64,000 bases of DNA from Schistosoma mansoni (taxonomy: Eukaryota > Platyhelminthes > Trematoda > Strigeidida > Schistosomatidae): assembly GCF_000237925.1 (NCBI RefSeq), contig NW_017386039.1:1-64000 (forward strand), in the 5' to 3' direction. The translations under genes and the position numbers were made by a program. The notes beneath the pieces are model-generated. The model saw only the letters and a program-made list of their open reading frames with translations, searched no databases and was not told the origin of the DNA. Shown one piece after another: positions 1 through 13,500 of this stretch. Every line of letters begins with the position of its first letter. Positions within the stretch are counted from its first letter, which is position 1.

Positions 1-1519
1 TCGGAGTTCATAGATTAATGTTTTCAAAATTTACTAAGAGTTTTGATTTCAAGTTACATGAAGCACTAGTTAAATCCATATAGAACAGTTGGAATATGGC
101 TAGCAGTGAAATTCTGGAGGCAGATTCCGTCTTACTTGTAACTTTTCAGCTGACGATACCTGAATCCCAGAGTTGACGTACACCCAGCCTCAGGGAATGT
201 CTCCCAACATAAAAGATAATTCAATGTGCAATGATATAATCTTTATTGTCCTCAGTAACCTTTTTTTATCGGTGTATTTGTTTTGGAGAGTAAAGTCTAT
301 TCAATGAAAATAGATAGAACATGGAGTAAATAAACAGGTGGTTCATGAAAACTGAATCAATCGTCTTAACTATGGTGATATGTCTGAACTGATAAGTTAA
401 TTTTTTAACATAGGTGGGACCCCAAATGTAGTTAATGTATCGTGGCTCATGAAACTTACACTACTAAAAACTCGTAATTATCAGCAAAAGACCTAGTTAA
501 TAGTTGTTATACAAACTAAAATATCTGAAAGCAAATCAAGCGTAATAGAATAAAGGAATTAGGAAGGATAATGTTAAGTTGAAAAATCTCACTAATTACT
601 ATGCTAAAATGATAAGATACTATGGGAGTTAACCGGATTATACAATATGTAAAGTTGCTTGAACGGGTTTTAGTTAGGAACTCTAAAATTGTTGAAAATG
701 AATAGTCTACACAAATGAGTTCAGAGTGGCAATTGGTAAGCCAGGAATATGCCCGTTCATCAAGAAATTAAACTAATCAATGAGCCAAAGTCAGTTTCGT
801 TCGTAATTTATTGTGATGAAATCACAATTTAAAAATCAGTTCATTCTAAAATGAAATTTTCTCTCTGAAGTAGCATGATTTGTAAGACTGCTCATGAAAT
901 AGGCTAGCTTGTATATATTTTTCAGAAGCTACTACTGACTAAAATATGAGTAGTCTTATTATTTATGCCCAAATCATAACAAGTAATTTCAGCTGGAGAA
1001 AAAGAACCTTACAAATGGTGAAAATGTATTTATTCATAAAAAATCAGAAGACTCGAAATTAGATATAATCTAGGAATTTATGGAATGTTGAACATATAAA
1101 TCAGTTTCTAAATGTTGGTCGGTTCCATATTTATTTAGATGACTTCGATGTGATATATAACTTACAGATAATTTTCATATGCTGACAATCAAGAATGTAA
1201 CAATTTCTGGTCTAACTCGCTATGGGATCATGAATACACAAAGCCTATAGGAATGATTAGATACTGACTACATAGACCAGTCAAAAGCTCAATTTCGGAA
1301 CATCTAGTTAGTTTTCATCACTGCTTCACTAGAATCCTTCAAAATCATCCATACAGTCAGAAAAATCAACTCAAGAGGAGTGCAAATAAAAAGCTTATGC
1401 ACATCACTGGGTATAGATATCTACCAGTTAAGGCCTGACCTTTGCTTACAAAAACAGTATTACCTTATTCACAACATCTGTAGCTCTTCTTGGGTTGCTA
1501 CTGATCAAAAAGCCCAGGT
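1..1519. other. Intergenic, nothing recognised
   Basis: AT-rich DNA with only short chance ORFs. I see no gene, RNA or clear repeat until the RTE leader fragment that starts near 1520. Confidence 0.5.
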
Positions 1520-1686
1520 GAATGAGCAAGGTTGGGTATGGGGGTCAGCATCCCCATCCCATAGATGACAACCTTGCTAAAAAAACGCTAACCAAAATAA
1601 ACAATTTACACTGTGCCCTGGGAGTTAAACGGTCTTCTCTCAGAAGAGTCATGACAGCTCATTGAGAAGAGCGATATTCTTCGGGA
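1520..1686 (+). mobile_element. RTE LINE 5' leader fragment (old)
   Basis: Matches the first part of the leader of the RTE copies elsewhere in the window: the GGTTGGG stretch, a hairpin with ATGGGG/CCCCAT arms, the CGCTAACC stretch, then CCCTGGGAGTT and the region before the ORF start. It is more diverged than the others and stops at TTCTTCGGGA, where a second RTE copy begins with its own complete 5' end. I read it as an older element that took a later RTE insertion. Confidence 0.6.
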
Positions 1687-4024
1687 ACTCCGCCTGTAGC
1701 TCCTCTGGGGCCTAATGCCGGTCCCAAGCCCGGATAAAGGAGGAGGGTTGGGCATGAAGTTAACGACCCCATCCCGTAAAACACTAACTCGCTAAAAAAA
1801 CGCTAACCAGAAAAGATTATTCAAACCATTTAAAATCTGCCCTTCAAGTTGAAGGAAGATTTATGACATCTCATGATGAAAGCCGAGTTCCTTTTGAAGT
1901 CTTGAGGCCGATGTCCTTCGTGACAACCAGAGCAACAACTTTTATAGGAACAATGAACGTCCGGACAGTGTGGGAGACCGAGAGAGTCATCCAAATTGCT
2001 GAAGATCAGTGAAACACATTGGACGCAAGTTCGACAACAACGAATAGCTTCAAGAGAGCTTCTGTTATACTCCGGTCGTGAAGAAGAAAATGCACCACAT
2101 ACACAAGGAGTCGCATTGATTCTGTCCAAACAAGCACAATATGCACTGATATGATGGGAATCTCATGGACCAAGGATCATCAAAGCCTCCTTCAAGACGG
2201 AGAAAGAGGGCATTACAATGAACGTCATCCAATGTTATGTGTCTACCAACGACTACGACGAAGACGTTAAAGACCAATTCTACATTAGGCTGCAATCAAC
2301 CGTCGAGAAGTGCCCAACAAAGGATCTGACCATTCTTATGGGAGATTTGAATGCCGAGTTGGGAATGGACAACACAGGATATATCAAGACGTCACAGGAC
2401 TACATTGACTGGGAGAAAGGAACGAAAATGGTGAGAGATTTGCAAACCTATGTGCCTTCAATAAACTGGTGATAGGCGACACTATATTCCCACACAAACT
2501 CATTCACAAAACCACATAGACTTCATCGGATCACACTACACACAATCAAATCGACCATATCTGCATCAACAAAAGTTCAGGAGGACGATGGAGAATATGA
2601 GAAGGAGGAGAGGAGCTGATATAGTATCAGATCATCACTTGTTGGTCGTCATGATGAAACTCAAACTCCAGAAGCATTGAACAACGTGGCGGACAACATC
2701 ACAAACTTTTATTACGCCTTTTCTTCGGTATACTGACAAAATCAACAAATTAAAGATGGCCCTCAACAATAAGTTCCAGGCCTTTCATGATCTATTCAAT
2801 GGATAGGGAACTACCATGGAGAACAACTGGAAATGGATCAAGGAGGCAATCACTTCAACATGTCAGGAGGTTCTGAGCCACAAGAAGCACCATCACAAGG
2901 GATGGATCACTGTTGGTGCACTGGATAAGATTGAAGAAAGGAGGAACGAGAAGGCAGCAATCAATACCAGCCGAACAAGAGCAGAAGAAGCCAAGGCACA
3001 AGTCGAATACACAGAAGTAAACAAGCAAGTGAAGAGGAGCATCAGAAACGACAAACGTTAATATGTGCAAGGTCTAGCAATGACGGTGGGACAGGATGCA
3101 AGAGAAGGAAACATGCGACAACTGTATGATACAACAAAGAAGCTCGCTGGAAATCATCGTAAACCAGAACGACCAGTGGAAAGCAAGTAAGGCAAAGCAA
3201 TCACCAACATTGAAGAACAGCGAAACAGGTGGGTAGAACACTTCAAAGAACTCTTGAATCGACCAGCTCCACTGAACACACCCAACATCGAAGTATCACA
3301 CACGGACCTCCCAATCGATGTTGGTCCACCAACAATTGAAGAGTTCAGCATGACCATCAAACAAATGAAGAGTGGCAAAGCAACAGGATCAGACAACATT
3401 CCGGCAGAAGCACTGAAATTAGATGTAGCAGTAACTGCAAAGATTCTTCACATTCTCTTCAGTAATATTTGGGATGAAGAACAAGTACCAACAGACTAGA
3501 AAGAAGGACATCTGATCAAGACACGAAAGAAGGGCGATCTCAGTAAGTGTGATAACTACAGGGGCATCACTCTTCTCTCAATACCAGGAAAAGTCTTCAG
3601 CATGGTATTGTTAAACAGAATGAGAGACTTTGTAGACCCCCAACTTCGAGATCAACAGGCTGGAATTCATAAATATCGATCGTGTACTGACCGAATCGCA
3701 AATCGGCGGATCATTTGGGAACAATCAATTGAATGGAATTCATCACTCTACATCAACTCCATTGACTACGAGAAGGCATTTGAGAGTGTGGACAGGACAA
3801 CACTACGGAGGCTTCTCCGAAACTACGGCGTGCCTGAGAAGTTAGAAAATAGCATACGAAATTTCTATAGTGGTTTGAACTGCCAAATCGTTCATGGAGG
3901 ACAGTTCACAGACTCGTTTGAGGTAAAGACCGGTGTCAGGTAAGGTCTTTTACTCTCACCCTTTCTCTTTCTCCTGGTGATCGACTGTACTATGAAGACG
4001 TCAGCATCTGGAGGGAAGCACGGG
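1687..4024 (+). mobile_element. RTE (SR2-like) LINE, 5' complete, 3' truncated
   Basis: Starts with ACTCCGCC, the terminus shared by all four RTE heads here. It then carries the structured leader, an APE endonuclease region (MGDLNAELG, 2338-2364) and the N-terminal part of the reverse transcriptase (DYEKAFESVDR, about 3763-3795; [10 protein letters not shown], about 3955-3984). Several stops and shifts break the frame, for example TAA in the ESK*GKAIT stretch near 3187 and TAG in PTD*KEG near 3497. It ends before the catalytic xADD motif, at the joint with the next RTE piece. From about 2475 to 3905 it is almost identical to the minus-strand copy at 40897-42335 and shares its stops. It cannot be active. 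Confidence 0.85.
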
Positions 4025-5565
4025 CCTCAAGAAGCATCATCATCAGAAATGGATCTCTATGGAAAGCCTGGAAAAGATTCATGAAGGGAAGAACAAGAAG
4101 ACAGAAATTAACAGTAGCCAAACAGGAACAGAAAAAGTCAACACACAAGCTAAATACACAGGAGCAAACAAACAAGTGATGAGGAGCATTACAGTTGACA
4201 AGTAGAAATACGGGGAAGACATAACAACGACAGTAGAAAATGCTGCAAGATAAGGAAATATGAAACAACTATATGACACAACGAAGAAACTGTCGGGGAA
4301 ATATAGTAAATCAGAGAGACCTGTCATGGACAAAGAAGGCAAACCAATCAATGAGATTCAATAACAGTGTAACAGATGGGTGGAATACTTTGAAGAACTC
4401 TTGAATAGGCTAACCCCACTGGACATCGAAGCAACACACAAACATTCCTATAGATTTCACTCAACCAACGATCTAAGAAATCAGGATGTACATTAGACAA
4501 ATCAGGAGTGGGAAGGCAACAGGATCAGACAATATACAAGCCGAAGCACTAAGGTCATACATAGAAGCAACTGAAAACATACTTCGCATTTTATTCAGGA
4601 GGATTTGGGAGGAAAAACGCGTGCCACTGACAGACTGGAGAGAAGGACACCTCATCAAGATACCAAAGAAAGGAGATCTGAACAGATGTGGAAACTACAG
4701 ATGCATCACACTACTCTCGGTACCAGGAAAAGTTTCTAATAATGTTGCTGAACCGGGTGAGAGACTCAGTGGGCGCACAACTTCCAGATCAACAGACTGG
4801 GTTCCGTAAGGTCTGTTCATTCACATACTGAGTTGCGATACTGCGGATGAAGTTTGAACAATCGATTGAATGAAGCTCGCCACTATGCATCACTTCCTTG
4901 ATTATGAGAAAGTGTTTTGCAATATGAATAAGAGTTCATTATACAACTCTGGAAGATGTGGAAATTTTCACGTACCTGAGCAGCGTCATCAATGGACAAG
5001 GAGGATCTAATGCAGACATGAAGGAACAGATTGGAATAGTAAGGGCTGCATTCCTACAGTTGAAGAACATATGGAACTCAAGGTAACTGTCAGCAAGCCA
5101 AAATCAAACTCAGAATCTTCAATAAACACGCCAAGTTGGTTAGTTATATTGTACGGAGCTGAAACTTGGAGAACTACCACAAGCACCATCAAAATGTACA
5201 AGTATTTATAAACAATTGTCTACGTAAGATACTGAATGTTCGTTGACCGGATACCATCAGCAACAGTCTACTGTGGGAGAGAACAAACCAACCTCCAGCT
5301 GGAGAGGAAATTAGGGAAATACGTTGGAGGTGGATAGGACATATACTGCAGAAATCGCCAAACTGAATCAAGAGACGAACGCTAACTTGGAATCGAGGAG
5401 GGAATCGGAAATGAGGGAGACCAAAGAACATATTGTGTTAGGAGTTGGAAGCGGACATGAAAAACATGAATAGTAACTGGAACGATTACTCAGGACAGAG
5501 TTGAATGGAGAGTGGTGGCGGTCGGCTTATTATTCTTCCTGGTGGGTTATAGTCGTAATTAAGTA
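4025..5565 (+). mobile_element. RTE LINE, 3' part, degenerate
   Basis: Begins at the linker before the RT (GPQEASS, equivalent to GPKKHHH in other copies), covers the fingers region (IRQIRSGKATGSDN, 4489-4530; [17 protein letters not shown], about 4651-4701), then jumps to FTYLSSVINGQGGSNADMK near 4966-5022. The RT palm with the catalytic aspartates is therefore missing. The C-terminal region follows ([11 protein letters not shown] homologue near 5150) and the piece ends in a short GTAA-type tail near 5555-5565. It is heavily frameshifted and less similar to the piece upstream than to a separate copy, so 1687-5565 is a chimera. Confidence 0.8.
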
Positions 5566-8500
5566 AGTTGTCGTCGGAAAGTCTGTAACCCACGAAATTT
5601 GAATTCCCCATAGTTATATGTACGTAACAAGATAGAATATTATATTTTGTGTTAATAAATACAGGTTTTACAAAATGACCACGTCTGCGAGGCTGAACTA
5701 TGCCGTCCCATTGAGTTGAATAAATGTTCCTTATTAACCTTCTCTTGATGTGACGTGTTGAGTGTCTGTTTTCCCATTTATCTCATGTTCAGCTTTGAAG
5801 ACTGTCATTAGGACCAATGCCATGACAGGTTTAATGTCAATGTCAACCGTGGTAGAGTTCTGGTAATCCTTAGTACATTGCACCAGGCCTTTTAGCTGCA
5901 AATGATAGTCTTCCTGATAAAGATATAAAATAATCCTTAGAAAAGTGGGCAATTGCAGAAGCTCAGGGTGAGATGTGCACCTTACTAGCGTGGTTATTGT
6001 TATGAAGTTATTTATGCTACTAGATTAATAGACCTGGTCAGATATACTTGACTCGGCCTGATGTGACTCACTGGTTGATATGGTCTTGCGTCGATGCCAC
6101 ATCATCGTTTATTGTGAACTGTCCTACCCAATAGTCAGAGCTTGCTATTTTTACGGGACCCCCGAAGGACCGAACCAATATTAACAACGAAATAACATAT
6201 TTAGTGTATAGACGAGAGAGTTATAAACGATTACGACCTCTGGATGACCAAGCCATCAGGTTGACGTCACGTGCTCACGTTAACTCTGACTGGCCTTCAC
6301 CATCATTCATCGACCATTCACTGTTCAACGATAAATCTTCCAAGGGAGGGCACATTTAGCTCTAATTGTCACTTGACCGGGGGCTAGTGTTATTCCGTTG
6401 TCCTTAATAAGATAAAAACACTTAATGTAGATACTAGGTGTTACGAATGTACCGAAATTCGTGATCTTCGGCTTCCGAAATTTTCTGGGAAAATTGAACA
6501 TAGTGTTAGCATAGTCCATTATATAAACGAAGACACGATTTTTCATTTCCTAGTTGTTTTTCGAGGCTTAAAGTCAAGGTTGATATAATATAAAATTCCC
6601 TACAGGGTTTCGGACCTTCATAGACTTTGATGAGGGATGCTTCAGGAATTCCCGACGCAAATTATTATGGTTATTAGTTCACTGAAAGCTGTGTGAATGT
6701 AGTGTTTTAAAGGATAAGTTAATATCTGTAAACCAAACCAAAGGTAGCATTCGCTCTTGGTATTGGTCGCAGAGGTCTTATCTCCGTTGCTCACTGAAAG
6801 TAACACTTTGTCGTAAGAGGTTTGTGTGGTTTCCAGTGTTAGTAGTGATGCTGACACTTGGTTAATGCTGAAGAAACTGTCTAAATAAATTTCGCCACCT
6901 TATAAATAGGTAATTCTTCCAACACATACATTCCGCACTTTGGAAGAGGTTTTTTATTCAGTATGTTTTATTGAACTGCATGGGTCTTTACGTGTGGGAT
7001 GATGATCCGTGACTTCATCTACTGAAATCCAGGTGAGACATGTGGTTGATTTTCCCCCACCATCTGTGAAATGTAATCAGATCTTGACGTGGAGTGATTG
7101 TTTGGTATGATTATTCAGTTGTATATCTTGCTTGTATATGCTTAGTTGTGTCGTATTTTAAGTGTGTTCACATAGTGATTTCTTGATTAATCTATAATAA
7201 ATACCGATTATTTCAAATTACACACATTTAACTGTAAACGAACCAAGTAGAATTGATGTGTTCGGACAACGGTGCGATTTGTATTGAAGGTCAAATAAAT
7301 CCTTACCATCACTAAACGTATCCAGATTCAATATCCTGACACAAAGCTCAAGTCAGTCAGTCGATTTAAGGAATATAATAACTCGAAAAATACAAAAATC
7401 GACTAAGTAAACGACTTGTAACTTTCTGAAAAATACATAACACTTCTTGCATGACGTTCTTAGGTATATTTATCACTCATGACTTCATTCTCTTATGACT
7501 TCATGGTCAGTATGTTATTTCGGAATTGCTTATTACTTATGTTTGTAAAACGAGGAACCACTGCAGTTTCCACGACGCGAAGTAAGAACACCAAAACCAA
7601 CACAAGTAAAGATTTATTAGGCCCAAAAACACGATGATCCCAGTCGGAAATACACTCATCTATACATTGATGGTTCACCCATTTTGGTTATTAATTAGAA
7701 TGAAATCACATATGGTAAGTAGAGTTGTGATAAATCACATGCCACGTGACATGCTGAGCACAGTTCATGTCATTTTAACACAAGAATATCGTATCTTAAA
7801 AAAACACTCAAAGAAATTAATGCCATACCGAATAAAATATCACACTGCGTAACGAAACAAGTACTACACTGAGTAATTATCACATTGAATTGAGACGGGA
7901 GCAATTTTGAACAAAAATCACGATTAGTAAAATAATCTAATTTTGCTTTCTAATCCTGTCATACCCTGTTCATTATATTTACGTGCGTTTTATATGTTCT
8001 TGCCCCACGTGCGTCTGTCATTCATTTTCTAGTCGGTTATTGGTAATTTACACAATACTTATTGTATGTGGAGATTTATCCATCCGATATATACTGAATT
8101 GGCAGGTTTTGCTTCTTTGAGTCCAGTCTCAAAATATGTCTGCGTTCATGATTGCATGGGATTTATGACTATCAAGCACTCTCGTAATTGGCTTATGTTA
8201 TTCCGTTATTCCATGGCAGGATTAAGTCAGTGTATACATGTACGAAGTCAATCAAAGATCTATATTCCCCATACGTCGTCGACATTATTTGAAGTCAGCA
8301 AGGGGAATAAAAAATACCTCATACTCCAGTAAACCCTAGAAGTTTAGTTGTGCAAAACATGAACAAATATTCTTTTATACAGAGCAAGCTTTCGCTCCAC
8401 ATAGCACAGGGATTCGAGCTGAGCATTTGAGTTATAGAGCACACTGAATTTGTCGAGTGTGTAGGCTTCTAAGAATTTATTGTGGCACGATGACCATGGT

Positions 8501-10467
8501 CATAAACTTTTCATAAACATGGTGTGTCTATCCATCACAGCATTCAAAAAATGGTCCAGTAGATTTTAGTGACACTACACTCAAGTAAACTCAGGTTATA
8601 CATTTCGGGCTTTCTGAACATGAAAACAAACAATTAGTAACACGACAGAGGTAACGTTTAGAGGCCAGTGTCCAAACGTTAGGAATAATCAAAAGTACAT
8701 ATGTGTTTATTGAGGGAAGCACACATTTCAATGAAATTACTGTCTAAAAAGATTTATATGGTTTAAGTTATGCTAAACAGTGATAAGAATACCAAAAATA
8801 TCTGGAGGCAAATAATAAATGGAGTGCGATTATGAGCAATTTTAATAAAAATTCATCTGGTCGAAGGATTTCCTACTTCACTATTATGAAACAATTTACG
8901 TAATCACTATTTTGATTAGATTTACATTACATCACATCAGAATAGTCATTTTGATCACTTCAGAATATTCTTTAACATTGGTACAACACAAAAATGATAT
9001 AGTGTACTTTTCGGGACCGGGCCATAATGTGATTACAAAGGGAGATTACATGAATCGGTCACATAGTAAATGTAAGCATCCGTCTCAACAAAATAAGACA
9101 ATATCTTTGCCTTCCGGTCAGACAGGTGAGGATGGGTGTAATACGATAAAATTTTGAGTTGATATCCCAATCTCCTAAATTGACTTGTTCATCGAGATGA
9201 CTGAATGGAAAGATATACTTGAATTGTTGATAGAGGTATAGTAGCTTAAGATATATAAGCTGGGAAGCTTCGGGTGGAGGTGCGTCTCGTAACGAGTTGA
9301 GAACTGACCTATAGCTGACGTTTGAGCAGGCGTATTCAACTAGCTGTGTTTTCAGTAGAATAAATATGGTCAATATCAGTGCCAAGCTATTTAGTTGTTT
9401 ACATTTGGAGTATTACTGGCTACTAAGTGGATAAATCATCATACAGTGAAAATAGTAATATAGGTTGAATACCCCTAGCAAGTCTGGAAAATAGATGTAC
9501 AAGAGATCCGAAAATTAAGATTAAAAATAAAATAGTGAGTGAAGTATGGGAAGAATTTGAAGATATTTTTTAGAATACAGATAATCGGCTAACCAATCAA
9601 AAGGTATTCAGGAATTAAGGAATTTTAATACCAAGCTCCTTCATACGTACACAAAAGACAAACAGAAATGGTCTAACGTTTGAAACTAATTATGCTTGGT
9701 TCTAAACAAATGTGTAGATCACTAACATAGATGACGTATGTTGAATGAGTGTGGGTCTACTCGAGTTAGCCGGGAACCGTGTGAATAACAGCTAACTTCG
9801 AAGTCACATCTCACGGTCAGCAGCTAACGAGGTTTACGCCTTCATCGTATGAAGACACTGTTGATGCTTTGAAGACTATATAACATAAAGGAAGTTATTA
9901 CAAAAATATTTTGGTTACAGTAGATGTAAGCGAAAATATGACCATCACCTCATGGACCAGTCCATGGAGCAGGACTAATTGGTGAGGGTTGTTTTTCCTT
10001 GAACTTTGCGGGCATTGACGAACTGTTTAATATTCAGTGGCCCAAATGACATATACTTTGGCTGGGGCTCAGTGATATTTCTCTGGCCCTACACATGCAA
10101 GTCGTCATGGGAATACTGAGATAGGTATTTAGAAGTTGAAGATGGGTCTCACAAGTTCTGTGCCAGAATATGGCCTAGATCACCGATCAAGTTCTTCAAA
10201 CTAAAAGCACCTGTTGAAACATGAGTTGGAGATTTCTGCAACTCATCGAGAGCTATTGACACTTGCCTTTATGCTATACCCCTACGTTAAGGGAATGACT
10301 GAATATCCGTAAATCAAGCCCGATAATATGCATCAAGGCTCTAAACAACAGAAGGTATGACCGGGATACTATTCTCATCAGTCACAATTAAAGGATGTGG
10401 TGTCTTCGGGTTGAAATTGAATATCGTACGTTTTTAACCGCGTACTTAACACTGGTGCCAACTGACG
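5566..10467. other. Upstream region of PICK1, no gene recognised
   Basis: About 4.9 kb with only short ORFs (under 110 codons) that match nothing I know. It must hold the PICK1 promoter and 5' UTR, but I cannot point to a TATA box or initiator with confidence. The stretch 6030-6310 is more GC-rich than its surroundings and may be an unrecognised repeat. Confidence 0.4.
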
Positions 10468-10505
10468 ATGGATTTCTATGATCATGGCTACGAAGAAAAC
10501 AAACT
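10468..10505 (+). CDS. PICK1: PICK1 coding exon 1 (38 nt)
   Basis: ATG GAT TTC TAT GAT CAT and onward, encoding [12 protein letters not shown] plus two bases of a Leu codon before GTGAGT. It parallels the human N-terminus (MFADLDYDIEEDKLG). Its phase 2 end fits the T that opens exon 2 (giving Leu, then Gly), which makes this tiny exon convincing despite its size. Confidence 0.85.
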
Positions 10506-13500
10506 GTGAGTATGATGTTGAAGTGAAATAAAATATTAGTAATTCCACGGAGTCAGGGTATAATTTTAAATTTTGCAGCTAAATGCGCGGTAGCGTAGTA
10601 CTTTTTATTCAGTAAAGTTACTTTGATCTAAAATAGTTGTTTACCGAGATTCAAAGTTAACGATTAGTCTGTGTAATCAGTCTTTCGTAGGACAGATTTA
10701 GTAACTGCATTTCATAAGTATGGTTTCTATGATGCAAACATGAGACGGTCATTGTTTCCTAACGAGATACGAAATTATTCATTGTGTGTTCAGATTCCTA
10801 AGTTGTAATCACTGTATTAAGTATGCATTAGCGCAAAATTTCCAAGCACACATAATCTCGAAGAAGTATCTGGCTCTTTGGAGTTCCTGGTTCTTGTAAA
10901 CAAGACTAATGAGTGGTAAGAGTGCGACCTCATTTTACTTTCTTAGTAAATTTGGGTTCTTGCTTTTTATGTTTTGGATTCGACGAGTCTCACATTTTAC
11001 TAATATGCTAATCATTCGTCGTCGTATTAGCTCACATTTTTCCGTGCTCTTGCATCTTCATTTTGATGGTATCACCTCTACTTAAGCTTTTATGGGAAGC
11101 ATACCTTGCAACTTTCCATACGTCTGTTGGATTTTCTGAATATATTCAGTCTTACTTTGCGCGTGACTCGATGATCCTTTCAAGATGCTTTCAGGGCATA
11201 CGTATAATACGGATTAAAGGAATCAAGAATAAAATTTTGTCCTTAAATCATACTTATAAGATAAGACAGGATTCACCGTACCCACTGACATTCACATGAC
11301 TAAGCTGTAAAAAAATTTTGGGTATTTAATTTTGGGATAAACATAAAATGGTTGCTTTAAATCATAGTTACATCTGTCTACCTTGGGTTTGTCGGTTTTG
11401 ATTTCGATAAATACTAAACTTTACTACTCATTGACACTGCCAGCAAGAAGTTTGGTGTGAGTGAAATAATCTGTGAGGATGACGGGATGCCAGTCACTAA
11501 CATCTATCGATGTCTTGGACGATGAGCAGAATTCTTTGAACGGCAGTTCAACTGGCCTGCTGCTCCGGCAACATCGACCAGATTATCCTGTCCTCCACGT
11601 CCGGTGACGACTGCTCCACCAAATAAGGCGGAAGTCCGCAAGGAAATCTCACTCTTAAAACGCTACGAATCTCCGGGCCCAGATGACTTACCTCCAGCTC
11701 TTTTTAAAGATGGTGACTTTCTGACTAAGGAACTGACTGAGTTGTTTACAAAGATCTGGGAGCTAGAGAGCGTTCCAAAGTCATGGAATGAGTCGATAGT
11801 TGTCCTTTAAAAAGGGTTCACGTCGTTCCTGTAACAACTATTGAGGGATAAGTCTACTTCCGATTGCGTCCAAACTATTAGCTTCTGTCGTACTTCGTAG
11901 ATTGTTTAAAACCTGATTAAGACTGACTCGCAAGGAGCAGGCTGGTTTTCGTTCTGGTCGAGGATGCATTGATCATATCTTCACCCTCCACCAAATGTTA
12001 TCACAGGCCAACAATCGTAGTGTATCTTGATATCAGGGCCGCCTTCGACTCGTTGGACAGAACTGTTCTCTGGGATTGTCTATTAAAGAAGGGTGTGCCC
12101 GAGAAGTTTATTAACATCTTAAAGGACCTGTATACAAACACCTCAGGCAGAGTGAGGGTACTTAGCCACCTTTCTCCATTGTTCCATTAGAACAGTGGGG
12201 TTAGGCAGGGTTGCCCAATCTCACCATTCCTCTTCAACTTTGCCATCGATGACATTCTGGAAACAGCTGTAATGGACATAAGTAATGGCGGTGTGGATCT
12301 GTTACCTGGAGAAAGGCTTCACCTTGAATATGCGGATGATATTGTTTTACTGTGAGATAATGCCCAAGGCATGCAATCCGCACTTAATCAGTTGGTAATC
12401 AGTGTCCGTAGGTATGGTATGTGCTTCGCACCTTTGAAGTGCAAAGTTCTTCTGCACGACTGGCAGGTAGCTGCATAAGTGCTGGTGGTGGCGTGAGTGA
12501 TGAGATCGATGCACGTATAATGAAAGCCAGAGCGGCTTATGCCAATCTGGGCCATTTTGGCGCCTTCGTGATGTTAGTTGAATCTACAGCGCGTCGGTGA
12601 GAGCAGTTTTGCTCTATGCTTGTGAAACCTGGCCTCTTCGAATTGAGGATATTAGACTACTCTGTGTTTGATCATCCTTGTCTCCAAAGGATTGCTAACA
12701 TCCAGTGGCAACACCATGTTAGTAATGCATAGGTTCGGCATCGTGTGTTCGGGCGCAGAGGCGATAATCCGATTGGTGTCACCATCTTGAAACGCCGACT
12801 TCGGTGGCTTAGACATGTTCTACGAATGTCGTCCCAGAGAATTCCACGTTGTGCATTATTTGCCGACGCTGGGACTAGTTGAAAAAAGCAGAGAGGTAGT
12901 CAGTGTATGACATAGTGTCGTGGTATGAAAGAAAGCTACAAAGGGCTGGCTTCTGTTGGTCCTTCACGACTTCCTGGCTGGGGTCCGAGAGATGGTGCAA
13001 CACAGTGGCTAGAGACGTTATCAGATATGGCTCAGAATAGAAGCCAGTGGCGATCCTGCTGCAACCTTTTTACCTTCTTTATAAAGAGTGGTCATAACTT
13101 CCTCACGTGAAAGAGATTTGGTTGTACATTTCAGTTTCCCCCATCATTACTCATATATATATATATATATATATATATGCATCTCACCTCTTTTCTCTTT
13201 CGATTCTCATTGTTTTGTGTGGCGCGTATATATCTAGTGCCCCTTTGTACCAATATTTGTGTTTAAATAAATATAAAAGGTAAGATTGGCGCAGATTGGG
13301 TCATGATCAGAGTCCAGATAGATACTCCAAAAGGAGCGGCAGTCCTGTACACAACCACGTCAGCGGTAGCTGATCGCGATGTGATCAATCTGAGTCCAGG
13401 CTTGAGATGCAGAGGAAGGACGCCAGGTGGCACATTGGCGATGACTGTGCCGAAAGTTAGTGCTAGGCAGAAATAGGTTGTAGTCTGTGCACAGTTGCGG

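Noticed and set aside
7634-9385. Short ORFs such as 8066-8332 and 9059-9385
   Set aside because: No homology, no splice logic, and lengths expected by chance in this composition.
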